This document shows, in pieces, positions 25,538 through 33,480 of a stretch of DNA of 64,000 bases. The notes under the pieces are model-generated. The model did no database searches. It was not told the origin of the DNA and saw only the letters and a program-made list of their open reading frames with translations. How positions within the stretch are numbered: the first letter of the stretch is position 1; each line of letters begins with the position of its first letter. The position numbers and the translations under genes were made by a program. This DNA comes from Myxococcus dinghuensis (GTDB taxonomy: Bacteria > Myxococcota > Myxococcia > Myxococcales > Myxococcaceae), in the NCBI RefSeq assembly GCF_024198235.1, contig NZ_JAKCFB010000001.1, positions 496,001-560,000 on the forward strand. Direction: 5' to 3'.

Positions 25538-26940
25538 GCGTGGGGCCGGAGGACGAAGGTCCTGGCGTCCACGAGCGGACGATGCTCGTGGACCTGCGCA
25601 AGCTGCAGGCCCGGCCGGAGAAGGCCGAGCGGGCGGAGCCGGCGCCGCGCTCCGAGCGCGTCGAGCCGTCGCGCGCCGAGTCGCAGCGCGCCTGGCGCCC
25701 GTTCACGTTCAAGAACCTGGAGAAGGTCTCCCGCGCGCAGGGCCTGTTGGCGGAGCGCCTGCGCTGGCTGACGCCGACGGAGGGGACGCTGGCGGCGATG
25801 TCCACGCGCCTCAAGGGCCTCTTCGACGGAGAGGTGAGCCTGTCGGTGGAGTCCGTGCAGGTGCGGCCCATGGCGGAGCTGCGCCGCTTCCTCGGGGACC
25901 CGACCTTCCTCGCCGTGCTGGCGCCGGGCGCGCTGCCGGGCCGGGCGGTGATGGAGGTGGAGCTGACGCTCGCCCACTCCGCGGTGGACCTGCTGCTGGG
26001 CGGCGCCGGGGAGACGGTGGGCCTGAGGCCGCTGACGGACATCGAGGAGGGCGTGATGGGCTACGTCATCCTCGAGGCGCTGCGGGTGCTGGTCCCCGCG
26101 CTCCAACCGGGGGTCCCCAGGCCGAGGCTGGATGGCGTGGCCCGGGGCGTCGACGAGGTGTCCGCGCGCCTGGGGGATGACGGCCCCATGCTGACGGTGC
26201 ACCTCAACGCGACGCTGGGGCCGCATCGCGGCATGGTGCGCCTGGTGGTGCCCGCGGCGGTGCTGGAGGCGGCGGAGCCCGCGGTGGACAGCATCCAGCG
26301 GCGCGCCCGCGTCAAGGGGGACCTGGCGACCAACGCCCGGCGCCTGTCGGCGGTGCGCGGGTGGCTCCGGGCGGAGATCGGCACGGCGGAGCTGACCGCG
26401 CTCGACCTGGCGAGCCTGCGCGTCAAGGACGTGGTGCTGGTGGACGCCCTGTCGGCGCGGCCGGACCGGGGCGAGAACGGCACCGCGCGGCTGCTGCTGG
26501 GGCCGGGACGCGCGGGCCGGGCCGAGGCCGAGCTGTACCTCGAGGACGGGCAGTACCAGGCGCGCATCATCGAGATCATCCCCGGGGAGCCGGGGAACCC
26601 CCGCTCGGCGACGGAGGAGGGCGGGGACGAGGACGAGGAATTCACCAACCCGGAGCTGGATGTGCCTCCGGATGCCGAAGGGGCGGCCTTGGACGACGTG
26701 AACAAGCCGGACGGAAGCGACCTTTTGGGCGACGTTCCGCTGCAGATCGCCGTGGAGCTGGCCCGCATCCCCATCACCGCCGAGGAGGTGGTGGGCCTGC
26801 GCGCCGGAGAGGTCATCGCCCTGGGCCGTGGCCCCGGTGAGCCGGTGGAGCTGTCGGTCAACGGCAAGGTGGTCGCCCGCGGCGAGCTGGTGGAGCTGGA
26901 GGGGCAGCTGGGCGTGCGCGTCACGACCCTGGCGAGCTGA
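25534..26940 (+). CDS. sctQ: T3SS C-ring/sorting-platform protein SctQ (YscQ/FliM-FliN homologue)
   Basis: 468 aa. The C-terminal SpoA domain (about 390-468) is clear: DVPLQIAVELARIPITAEEV, GLRAGEVIALGRGPGEPVEL and VARGELVELEGQLGVRVTTL. A second, weaker SpoA-like region lies near 275-345, and the N-terminal ~250 residues resemble the FliM/SctQ middle region. An acidic linker (GDEDEEFTNPELDVPPD) joins them. It forms the cytoplasmic sorting platform that receives chaperone-substrate complexes. An internal start producing a small SctQ-C form, as in Yersinia, cannot be judged here. Confidence 0.88.
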   Translation: MSVGPEDEGPGVHERTMLVDLRKLQARPEKAERAEPAPRSERVEPSRAESQRAWRPFTFKNLEKVSRAQGLLAERLRWLTPTEGTLAAMSTRLKGLFDGEVSLSVESVQVRPMAELRRFLGDPTFLAVLAPGALPGRAVMEVELTLAHSAVDLLLGGAGETVGLRPLTDIEEGVMGYVILEALRVLVPALQPGVPRPRLDGVARGVDEVSARLGDDGPMLTVHLNATLGPHRGMVRLVVPAAVLEAAEPAVDSIQRRARVKGDLATNARRLSAVRGWLRAEIGTAELTALDLASLRVKDVVLVDALSARPDRGENGTARLLLGPGRAGRAEAELYLEDGQYQARIIEIIPGEPGNPRSATEEGGDEDEEFTNPELDVPPDAEGAALDDVNKPDGSDLLGDVPLQIAVELARIPITAEEVVGLRAGEVIALGRGPGEPVELSVNGKVVARGELVELEGQLGVRVTTLAS

Positions 26941-27039
26941 GGCCTCCTTCGCGGCGAGGGGCGGGCGGGAGAGCGCGGGCGGCCTGACGGGGGCCCGTGG
27001 CGGTCCTCCGGCCGATGCACTAGCCTCGCCCCCCGAGCC

Positions 27040-27837
27040 ATGGCAGTCATCCGTAACCCCCTCATCCGCCTGTCCCTGGGCGCCGTGTTGGCCTTCGCGC
27101 CCGGCGTCGCCGTGGCGCAGGCCCCGACTTCCGCCGCATCCACTCCGCCCCAGCAGGTCGCGCCTGCCGCGGAGTCCCCGAACCCCACCAGCACCGGACG
27201 GCCGGAGCAGGGTGGGGTGAAGCCCGCTCCCGCCACGAGCGCGCCGTCTTCGGGCGCGGCCCCGTCCCCCAGCGGCGCCGGGCCGTCCGAGGTCCCGACG
27301 GGCGCCGCGCCAGCCGTCTCCGCGGGAGGGCCCGCCCAGCCGGCCCCGGCCGCCGTCGAGGAGGCGCCCCGGCCCGGTGAGGCCGCGAAGTCCGCCACGG
27401 AGCCCCCGCCGTGGAGCGACGACCTGTCCTCGGAGGCCGCGTCGGAAGAGCCGGAGAGCATGGGGTGGATGCTGGTGCGCACGCTGTTCGTGCTCGGCGC
27501 GGTCGTCGCGTCCATCTACCTGACGCTGAACGTGGGGCTGCGCCGGTTGATGGGGCTGCAGGGCGCCACGCCGGGGCGGCAGACCGTGGTCTCCGTGGTG
27601 GAGCGGTTGACGTTGGACCCCAAGCGCTCGCTCTTCGTGGTGAAGGCCGCGGACGAATACCTGCTGGTGGGCGGCGGCGAGTCCGGCCTCCAGCTCCTGT
27701 CGAAGCTGGACACGGAGGCGGTGGAGCGCATCCGCGCGCAGGCCTCCCCACCTCCCGTGGTTCCCCTGAGCCCCTTCCTCCAGAAGCTCCTTTCCCGTCG
27801 CTCCGGTGGCTCGTCGTCCCAGCCCCCTGGCGCCTGA
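27040..27837 (+). CDS. FliO-like export-gate assembly protein
   Basis: 265 aa. The N-terminal signal-like segment RLSLGAVLAFAPGVAVAQ is followed by a Pro/Ala/Ser-rich linker (about 28-140). One transmembrane helix follows (TLFVLGAVVASIYLTLNVGL), then a small cytoplasmic domain with VVERLTLDPKRSLFVVKAAD and YLLVGGGESGLQLLSKLD. That is the FliO signature, in which FliO helps assemble FliP (SctR). It lies immediately upstream of the SctR gene, the flagellar order fliO-fliP-fliQ-fliR. FliO is normally absent from virulence-type T3SSs. The low-complexity linker is unusually long. Confidence 0.78.
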   Translation: MAVIRNPLIRLSLGAVLAFAPGVAVAQAPTSAASTPPQQVAPAAESPNPTSTGRPEQGGVKPAPATSAPSSGAAPSPSGAGPSEVPTGAAPAVSAGGPAQPAPAAVEEAPRPGEAAKSATEPPPWSDDLSSEAASEEPESMGWMLVRTLFVLGAVVASIYLTLNVGLRRLMGLQGATPGRQTVVSVVERLTLDPKRSLFVVKAADEYLLVGGGESGLQLLSKLDTEAVERIRAQASPPPVVPLSPFLQKLLSRRSGGSSSQPPGA

Positions 27838-27850
27838 TGACACCCTTCCC

Positions 27851-28678
27851 GTGAACGCCCCGACCCCCGCCCGAACCTTCCTCCCACGCGTGTCGCCCTG
27901 GCTGTTCGCGGCCGCGGTGTCGCTCCATCCCCTCATCGCGCTCGCGGAAAAGAAGCGCGGCGGCTCGGCCATCCCGGAGTCCGTCGCGAACGAGGCGGTG
28001 AACAGCGACTCCTTCACGTCGCGCCCGCTCATCCTCATCCTCGCGCTGGCGGCCATGGGCCTGGTGCCCTTCGCGCTGATGATGGTGACGAGCTTCGTGA
28101 AGATCTCCGTCGTGCTCTCCATCGTCCGCTCGGCGCTGGGCACGCAGCAGATTCCGCCCACCCAGGTCATCACCGGGCTGGCGGTCATCCTCACCGTCTA
28201 CATCATGGCGCCCGTGGGCACGGCCATGTACCGCGAGGCGGGCGTGGACGTCTGGGCCAAGGGCCCCGGGGTGTTCTCCTCGGAGACGGTGGGCTCGCTG
28301 CTGGGGGCCGCCAACAAGTCCAAGGAGCCCCTGCGCGCGTGGCTGATGAAGAAGGTCACCGTGAAGGACCGCTCGCTCTTCTACAACCTCGCCAAGAAGA
28401 TGCGGCAGGGCGAGGACCGCGACGCGGTGAACGACGACGACTTCATGGTCATCATCCCCGCCTTCGTGGTGTCGGAGCTCAAGGAGGCCTTCCAGATCGG
28501 CTTCCTGCTCTTCGTGCCCTTCATCGTCATCGACATGGTGGTGGCCAACATCCTGCTGGCGCTGGGCATGCACATGCTGTCGCCCACCACCATCTCCATG
28601 CCCTTCAAGCTGCTGCTGTTCGTGCTCGTGGACGGCTGGTACCTCATCGCCAAGGGCCTCGTGGTCGGCTACCTGTAG
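27851..28678 (+). CDS. sctR: T3SS export-gate protein SctR (YscR/FliP homologue)
   Basis: 275 aa from the GTG at 27851; a GTG at 27806 inside the FliO-like gene is the alternative. A signal-peptide-like N-terminus (SPWLFAAAVSLHPLIALA), as in FliP, is followed by FALMMVTSFVKISVVLSIVR, the hallmark of the family, then ALGTQQIPPTQVITGLAVIL, a loop, and FMVIIPAFVVSELKEAFQIG with FLLFVPFIVIDMVVANIL. Five copies form the pore with SctS and SctT. It is followed 14 bases later by SctS. Confidence 0.94.
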   Translation: MNAPTPARTFLPRVSPWLFAAAVSLHPLIALAEKKRGGSAIPESVANEAVNSDSFTSRPLILILALAAMGLVPFALMMVTSFVKISVVLSIVRSALGTQQIPPTQVITGLAVILTVYIMAPVGTAMYREAGVDVWAKGPGVFSSETVGSLLGAANKSKEPLRAWLMKKVTVKDRSLFYNLAKKMRQGEDRDAVNDDDFMVIIPAFVVSELKEAFQIGFLLFVPFIVIDMVVANILLALGMHMLSPTTISMPFKLLLFVLVDGWYLIAKGLVVGYL

Positions 28679-28692
28679 GAGGAAGACACCCC

Positions 28693-28956
28693 ATGAACCA
28701 GCTCACGTTCATCACCCAGGAGGCGCTGTTCCTGGTGCTCGTGGTGTCCGCCCCCCCGGTGCTCATGAGCCTCCTGGTGGGCTTCATGATCTCCCTGTTC
28801 CAGGCCACCACGCAGATCCAGGAGCAGACGCTCACCTTCGCGCCCAAGGTCATCATCGTCTTCGGCGTGCTCGCCATGACGGGACCTTGGATCGGCAGCC
28901 AGTTGATGCGCTTCACCTTCCACGTCTTCGACCGGTTCCCCGCGCTCATCAAATGA
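28693..28956 (+). CDS. sctS: T3SS export-gate protein SctS (YscS/FliQ homologue)
   Basis: 87 aa, the normal size. Two transmembrane hairpin helices: EALFLVLVVSAPPVLMSLLV and IIVFGVLAMTGPWIGSQLM, with the conserved SLFQATTQIQEQTLTFAPK between them. It is preceded by GGAGGAAG and its stop overlaps the SctT start (ATGA). It wraps around the SctR/SctT pore. Confidence 0.95.
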   Translation: MNQLTFITQEALFLVLVVSAPPVLMSLLVGFMISLFQATTQIQEQTLTFAPKVIIVFGVLAMTGPWIGSQLMRFTFHVFDRFPALIK

Positions 28957-29771
28957 ACGTCGCGGACATCGTGTCCGAGCTGGCCGCTCGGGCGAACCTC
29001 TCCGCCGCCATCTTCACGGTGGCCCTGCTGATGTGCAGGGTGATGCCCGTGCTCATCTTCAGCCCGTTCCTGGGCGGCGAGGTGGTCCCCACCGAGCTGA
29101 AGATGGGCGTGGGGCTGACCCTGTCCATCGTGCTGTACCCGTCCATCTCGAGCGTCATCACCACCATCCCCCTGAGCGCGCTGCCGTACATCGCGTTGAT
29201 GGCGAAGGAGGTCTTCATCGGCTTCGTGATGGCCTTCGTGGTCAACACCGTGTTCGAGGCGGCCCGCGTGGCGGGCACGCTGGTGGACACCATGGCCGGC
29301 AGCAACAACGCGCAGTTGTACGTGCCCGCGCTGGGGCAACAGGTCTCGCTGTTCACCAACCTCAAGGTGCAGTTGGCGGTGGTGCTCTTCCTCACCCTCA
29401 ACGGCCACCACCTGGTCATCCAGGCGCTGGCGGACAGCCTGGTGCTGGTGCCGCTGGACGGCTTCCCCCGCTTCAGCACGGGCTCCTGGTCCTTCTTCGA
29501 CCTCATCATCAAGGTCTTCGCCGGCATGATGCGGGTGAGCATGGCCCTGGCGGCCCCGGCGATGCTGGCCGCCTTCCTCACCGACGTGGCGCTCGGCGCC
29601 ATCAACCGCGTGGCGCCTCAAATCCAGGTGTTCTTCATCTCCATGTCCATCAAGCCGCTCGTCACCGTGCTCATCACCTTCCTGGTGTTCGGCGCGCTGC
29701 TGGGCCGCATGCAGGACGAGATGGCCTCGATGCTGCGCATGCTCAACGACGCCCTCAAGCTGCTGGCTTGA
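28953..29771 (+). CDS. sctT: T3SS export-gate protein SctT (YscT/FliR homologue)
   Basis: 272 aa from the ATG at 28953, overlapping the SctS stop. About six hydrophobic helices with family segments CRVMPVLIFSPFLGGEVVPT, GFVMAFVVNTVFEAARVAGT and MAGSNNAQLYVPALGQQVSL. The C-terminal hydrophobic helices are followed by the cytoplasmic tail MQDEMASMLRMLNDALKLL. It closes the top of the SctR5-SctT gate. It is followed by SctU after 24 bases. Confidence 0.94.
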   Translation: MNVADIVSELAARANLSAAIFTVALLMCRVMPVLIFSPFLGGEVVPTELKMGVGLTLSIVLYPSISSVITTIPLSALPYIALMAKEVFIGFVMAFVVNTVFEAARVAGTLVDTMAGSNNAQLYVPALGQQVSLFTNLKVQLAVVLFLTLNGHHLVIQALADSLVLVPLDGFPRFSTGSWSFFDLIIKVFAGMMRVSMALAAPAMLAAFLTDVALGAINRVAPQIQVFFISMSIKPLVTVLITFLVFGALLGRMQDEMASMLRMLNDALKLLA

Positions 29772-29795
29772 GCCGCCTGACCCGGACACGCGCCC

Positions 29796-30878
29796 ATGTC
29801 GGATGACGGTGGAGACAAGACAGAAGAACCGTCGCAGAAGAAGCTCGACGACGCGCGCAAGAAGGGCCAGGTCTGGAAGAGCAAGGACCTCAGCGGCGTG
29901 GCGGTGCTCGTGGTGGGCCTCGCCGCGCTCAAGGCGTCCTGGGGGACGCTGGAGACGGAGGTCTCCAGCCTGTTCACCTTCACCTTCGACCACATGACGC
30001 GCGGAGGCGACGACCTGCGCGTCGCCACCGGCCAGCTGCTCTACCTGGCCGTGCGCGCGCTGCTCATCATCTCCCTGCCCGTGCTCGTGGCCGGCGCGGT
30101 GGTCGGCGGCCTGCTGGAGTTCCTCCAGGTGGGCTCGCTGTTCACCATGGATCCGCTGATGCCCAAGCTGGACAAGCTCAACCCGCTCGGCGGGTTGAAG
30201 AACATGTTCAGCAAGAAGTCGCTGGTGGAGCTCCTGAAGAACCTCATCAAGATCTCCGTCACCGCCTACGTCGTCTACGGCGTGGCCCGCGACGCCATGC
30301 CCCTGGTCCTGGAGACCGTCCGCCAGGACACGCGCACCATCATGGTCATCATGGGGGAGCTGGTGACGCGGGTGGCCACGCGCGTCGCGCTGCTCTTCGT
30401 CCTCTTCGGCATCTTCGACGTCTGGTGGCAGCGCAAGTCCTACATGAAGGACATGATGATGTCGAAGGACGACGTGAAGAAGGAATACAAGGAGAGCGAG
30501 GGCGACCCGCACCACAAGGCCAAGCGCAAGGAGTTCCACCAGGAGATCATGGAGGGCGCGCAGATGGAGGCCGTGCGCGAGGCGGACGTCATCGTCACCA
30601 ACCCGGACCACGTCGCGGTGGCGCTCAAGTACGACCGGGAGAAGGACGGCGCGCCCCGGGTGTTGGCCAAGGGAATCGACCACAAGGCCGAGCGCATCAA
30701 GGGGATCGCCCGCGAGCAGGACGTGCCCACGCTGCGCAACGTGCCGCTGGCGCACGCGCTGCTGCGCGTGGAGGTGGGGCACGAGGTGCCCGAGGAGCTG
30801 TACGACGCCGTCGCGGAGGTCCTCAACTTCGTCTACGGACTGAAGCACGGCGCGCCCGGGCCCCAGGTCCGCGCATGA
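29796..30878 (+). CDS. sctU: T3SS export switch protein SctU (YscU/FlhB homologue)
   Basis: 360 aa. N-terminal KTEEPSQKKLDDARKKGQVW, four transmembrane helices, and a linker with ESEGDPHHKAKRKEFHQEIM. The self-cleaving motif is NPDH (residues 269-272) instead of the commoner NPTH; cleavage in this family occurs between Asn and Pro, both kept. The cytoplasmic domain continues VAVALKYDREKDGAPRVLAK to a C-terminus at GPQVRA. It switches substrate class during assembly. It is followed after 46 bases by a stand-alone copy of its own cytoplasmic domain. Confidence 0.95.
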   Translation: MSDDGGDKTEEPSQKKLDDARKKGQVWKSKDLSGVAVLVVGLAALKASWGTLETEVSSLFTFTFDHMTRGGDDLRVATGQLLYLAVRALLIISLPVLVAGAVVGGLLEFLQVGSLFTMDPLMPKLDKLNPLGGLKNMFSKKSLVELLKNLIKISVTAYVVYGVARDAMPLVLETVRQDTRTIMVIMGELVTRVATRVALLFVLFGIFDVWWQRKSYMKDMMMSKDDVKKEYKESEGDPHHKAKRKEFHQEIMEGAQMEAVREADVIVTNPDHVAVALKYDREKDGAPRVLAKGIDHKAERIKGIAREQDVPTLRNVPLAHALLRVEVGHEVPEELYDAVAEVLNFVYGLKHGAPGPQVRA

Positions 30879-30924
30879 GGGACGCGGGTGCGGCTATCAT
30901 CACCACGACGCCCTGGAGCGCCCC

Positions 30925-31209
30925 ATGAGTGACGATACCGAGATCGCCATCGCGCTGAAGTACGACAAGGAGAAGGACAGCGCCCCGCGCGTGGTGGCCA
31001 AGGGCCTGCGGCTCAAGGCGGAGAAGATCCGCGCCATCGCCAAGGAGCACAACATCCCCATCATGCGCAACGTGCCCCTGGCCAACGCGCTGTACCGGGT
31101 GGAGGTGGGGCAGGAGGTGCCGGAGGAGCTGTACGACGCCGTCGCCGAGGTCCTCAACTTCATCTACGAGCTGCAGCGCGAACAGGCGGCCGCGTCCGGA
31201 AAGCGGTAG
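30925..31209 (+). CDS. Stand-alone SctU/FlhB cytoplasmic-domain paralogue
   Basis: 94 aa with no transmembrane region. It starts at EIAIALKYDKEKDSAPRVVA, the point just after the NPxH site in SctU, and then follows the SctU C-terminal domain closely: LKAEKIRAIAKEHNIPIMRN, VPLANALYRVEVGQEVPEEL and AVAEVLNFIYELQ, against LRNVPLAHALLRVEVGHEVP in the neighbour. It thus equals the post-cleavage fragment made as its own protein, like FlhX/YlqH proteins of some flagellated bacteria. It could replace or compete with the SctU fragment during switching. It arose by tandem duplication, probably old since identity is only moderate. Confidence 0.88.
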   Translation: MSDDTEIAIALKYDKEKDSAPRVVAKGLRLKAEKIRAIAKEHNIPIMRNVPLANALYRVEVGQEVPEELYDAVAEVLNFIYELQREQAAASGKR

Positions 31210-31255
31210 GGGGCTTTACGGCTCCCCCCTTCCTGGGGTGAGCTTGGGACCCACG

Positions 31256-31735
31256 ATGGCCAGAATCAACAATCAGCCCCCCAAGGCGCCGCTGTGGCCT
31301 TGGGGAGGACCCCGCAGCGTCCGTGAGCGGCTCGTCGACCCGTCCCAGGTCGACCGCAAGAAGCTGCGCAAGACGGGCAACCCCAAGAACCCCGCGCTGG
31401 CGTCCTCGGCGCTGCTGGACTTCATCGGCCCGGCCCACTCCTCGGAGGAGCTGCGCCTGCCCCTGCCGCCGCACCCGGGCGGGCACGACGCGGACCTGGA
31501 GGGCTTCAGCGACCGGCCCCACCTGGCCAGCGTGGCCGGCCGCGGCGGTGACGACGAGCGCCGCATGCTCGAGCGGGGCCTGGCGCGGGTGAACGCGCCC
31601 CCCGAGCGCCTGGAGCGCCTCAAGGCGCTGCTCCAGCGCGAGTCCTCCATGCTCACCCTGGTGGATCAGGTGAACGAGGAGACCAAGGAGATCATCCGGC
31701 GCATGTGGGCCGAACAGAAGGACGAGGGCTACTAG
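31256..31735 (+). CDS. Unrecognised protein of the T3SS cluster
   Basis: 159 aa from the ATG at 31256; a GTG at 31238 is also possible and neither has a strong ribosome site. The first half is basic and Pro-rich (PPKAPLWPWGGPRSVRERLV) and the second half helical: DDERRMLERGLARVNAPPER, LERLKALLQRESSMLTLVDQ and NEETKEIIRRMWAEQKDEGY. No family recognised and no membrane segment or signal peptide. It is followed after only 4 bases by an LcrH-like chaperone gene, so it may be that chaperone's client or a cytoplasmic gatekeeper-type accessory; both ideas rest on position only. Confidence 0.6.
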   Translation: MARINNQPPKAPLWPWGGPRSVRERLVDPSQVDRKKLRKTGNPKNPALASSALLDFIGPAHSSEELRLPLPPHPGGHDADLEGFSDRPHLASVAGRGGDDERRMLERGLARVNAPPERLERLKALLQRESSMLTLVDQVNEETKEIIRRMWAEQKDEGY

Positions 31736-31739
31736 CACC

Positions 31740-32207
31740 ATGCCGTCGGAGGATTCGCAGGACGAGGCGAAGCTGGCGGCACTCCTCCAGCGCTGGGCGG
31801 ACGGCAAGGCCACCCTTCGCGAGGTGCGCGGCTACTCGAACGACGAGCTCTACGCCATCGCCAAGACGGCGTACTTCTTCTTCTACCAGGGGCGGATCAA
31901 CGAGGCCCGCACGCTCTTCCAGGGGCTGTACGCCGTGAACCCCACGGACGCGTACTTCGCCAAGGCGCTGGGCGTGGTGGAGATGGCCGCCGGGAACGGG
32001 CAGGGCGCGCTCGCCGCCTTCGACGTCGCCGCCAAGCTCGCCCCCCAGGACCCGTCCGTCTACGTGGGCCGGGCGGAGGTCAAGCTGGCCCTGAACCAGA
32101 AGCAGCAGGCCATGGAGGACCTCCGCCGCGCCGCCGCCATGACGCCCCCGGAGGACCCCGTCGTCCGGAAGGCCGGGGCCATGCTGACCGCGCTCGGACG
32201 CCGTTGA
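31740..32207 (+). CDS. LcrH/SycD-family T3SS chaperone (TPR)
   Basis: 155 aa. This is the best SycD match of the four TPR proteins: a leader GKATLREVRGYSNDELYAIA, then TPR1 AYFFFYQGRINEARTLFQGL, TPR2 AYFAKALGVVEMAAGNGQGA and TPR3 VYVGRAEVKLALNQKQQAME. Class II chaperones of this shape bind the two translocator proteins or needle components before export. None of the classical translocators is recognisable here, so the clients are probably the neighbouring unknown proteins. It starts 4 bases after the previous stop. Confidence 0.8.
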   Translation: MPSEDSQDEAKLAALLQRWADGKATLREVRGYSNDELYAIAKTAYFFFYQGRINEARTLFQGLYAVNPTDAYFAKALGVVEMAAGNGQGALAAFDVAAKLAPQDPSVYVGRAEVKLALNQKQQAMEDLRRAAAMTPPEDPVVRKAGAMLTALGRR

Positions 32208-32323
32208 TTTCAGCACATTTCTATACCCGGCCGGGGGATGGCGCCGGGTAGGTGAGCCTGGAACAGTCTGCTAGGCTCGCTTCGTTCACCCCAACCCTCG
32301 ATGTGGAGAGGTGGAGAGGTTTC

Positions 32324-32920
32324 ATGAGCACGAGTGTGAAGAAGCTCCCGCTGCCGCCGGAGCCTTCGGAGCTGGTGGAGAAGCGCGAGAAGCTGCTGGC
32401 GGAGCTGGAGGCCCAGACCAAGACGGCCCAGGGCACGTTCCTCCAGGTCGTCCGCACGATGAAGATGCTGGTCTCCTCCACCTCCCCGTCGGCCCCCTTC
32501 GACGAGAAGCTGTACGGTGACGTGACCGGCGCCCTCAACCGCTTCATGAAGGACCCCATCCTCCCGGTTCCCGCCGTGCTGGGGCTGGCGGTGTCCTACC
32601 TCCAGGACCGCCTGAACACCTACGGTGTCACCATCCAGAACGCGGTGAAGGAGATGAACCCGGAGATGGCGGCGAAGCTGGCCTTCACGCCTCCGGCCGA
32701 GGCCGCTGGCGGCGCTCCCGCGCCCGCACCGGCCGCTCCCCGCCCCGCGACGGGGGTCGCCACCAAGGACGGCTTCGAGGGCTCCTCCAACCGGCGCGGG
32801 CTGTCGCTCGACCCGGAGGCCAGCCCGCCGCCCCCGGCGTCTCCCCCGAAGGAGGCCCAGCAGCTCGAGTCCTTCAAGGCCTGGATGAAGAACCCCAGCC
32901 TGGGCAAGTTGAAGGGCTGA
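32324..32920 (+). CDS. Unrecognised helical protein with a Pro/Ala-rich tail, T3SS cluster
   Basis: 198 aa from the ATG at 32324 with GGAGAGG upstream; an upstream frame start at 32252 lacks one. Residues 1-135 are helical (LPPEPSELVEKREKLLAELE, FLQVVRTMKMLVSS, AVLGLAVSYLQDRLNTYG), residues 135-175 are Ala/Pro-rich, and the end is LESFKAWMKNPSLGKLKG. There is no signal peptide or long membrane helix. Its place between a SycD-like chaperone and the needle-sized gene suggests an exported or gate-associated component. No family assigned. Confidence 0.6.
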   Translation: MSTSVKKLPLPPEPSELVEKREKLLAELEAQTKTAQGTFLQVVRTMKMLVSSTSPSAPFDEKLYGDVTGALNRFMKDPILPVPAVLGLAVSYLQDRLNTYGVTIQNAVKEMNPEMAAKLAFTPPAEAAGGAPAPAPAAPRPATGVATKDGFEGSSNRRGLSLDPEASPPPPASPPKEAQQLESFKAWMKNPSLGKLKG

Positions 32921-32985
32921 TTCCCCGTTTTCCCCACCGGGCCCGGGCCGGCGAAAATGCCGGAAATGATCCCGGAAAAGTCGCA

Positions 32986-33014
32986 GGAAACTCCCGAGCC
33001 CTCGCCCCGATAAT
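32986..33014 (+). promoter_or_regulatory. Sigma-28-like promoter P2, in front of the needle-sized gene
   Basis: GGAAACT (32986-32992), 15 bases, CGATAAT (33008-33014), 65 bases before the ATG at 33080. It is identical to P1 at the -10 block and at 6 of 7 positions of the upstream block, with identical spacing, although spacer sequences differ. Confidence 0.65.
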
Positions 33015-33079
33015 CTGTTTGTAGCCGGCGCTGCACTCCGCCCCGCAGCATCAACCGAACCAAATCACAGGAGAACGTC

Positions 33080-33298
33080 ATGAGCATCTCTGCCAACTTC
33101 AACTCCGCGGTCAGCAGCATCATGCAGGGTTCTTCCGCGATGAACGACATGATCGCGAAGGCCCCGCCGGAGCAGCAGGACTTCCTCCGCGCGCAGCAGA
33201 AGATGCAGCAGGAGGAGCAGATCACCCAGCTGATCAGCAAGGCGATCGCCTCCTTCGGCAAGCAGGCCGACTCCGTCATCCAGAACATGGGCCGCTGA
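33080..33298 (+). CDS. 72-aa helical protein, candidate T3SS needle subunit (SctF-like)
   Basis: 72 aa with a strong ribosome site (AGGAG, 6 bases before the ATG), its own sigma-28-like promoter and its own terminator with a T-rich end: the layout of an abundant structural protein. It has the helix - Pro turn - helix layout of SctF needles: SISANFNSAVSSIMQGSSAM, turn KAPPEQQ, then FLRAQQKMQQEEQITQLISK and AIASFGKQADSVIQNMGR. SctF proteins (about 75-90 aa) also have a Pro turn, an L/F-x-x-x-Q start of helix 2 and a C-terminal I-[IL]-x-x-[FM]. No signal peptide and no Cys. Identity is too low to assert by eye, so this is a structural guess. Confidence 0.6.
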   Translation: MSISANFNSAVSSIMQGSSAMNDMIAKAPPEQQDFLRAQQKMQQEEQITQLISKAIASFGKQADSVIQNMGR

Positions 33299-33332
33299 GC
33301 AGTCTCTTAGCTCTCAGCCTCATGCTTCATCC

Positions 33333-33371
33333 CCGGCCTCGCACCAGCTCCTGGAGCTGTTGCGAGGCTGG
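33333..33371 (+). terminator. Intrinsic terminator after the needle-sized gene
   Basis: An 18-base arm (33333-33350) pairs with 33354-33371 at 16 of 18 positions, followed by TTCATTTTC. It is the most typical rho-independent terminator in the window. Confidence 0.75.
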
Positions 33372-33419
33372 TTCATTTTCGGCGTCCCACCGGGGGCGCG
33401 CGCTCCGTCCGCGAGTCGA

Positions 33420-33446
33420 AACTTTCTGCCCGGTGCGTGCGAGAAT
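33420..33446 (+). promoter_or_regulatory. Sigma-28-like promoter P3 (16-base spacer)
   Basis: AACT (33420-33423) within GAAACTTTC, 16 bases, CGAGAAT (33440-33446), 34 bases before the ATG at 33481. It is one base longer in spacing and differs by one base in the -10 block from P1/P2, so it is a weaker candidate. Confidence 0.4.
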
Positions 33447-33480
33447 CCCGGGGAACCCACCCCTTCGGAGAGTGCGTCAC

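Noticed and set aside
24601..28194. 1197-codon minus-strand open frame opposite SctP/SctQ/FliO
   Set aside because: Same GC-bias shadow effect; no ribosome site or recognisable domain, while the plus strand carries conserved T3SS genes.
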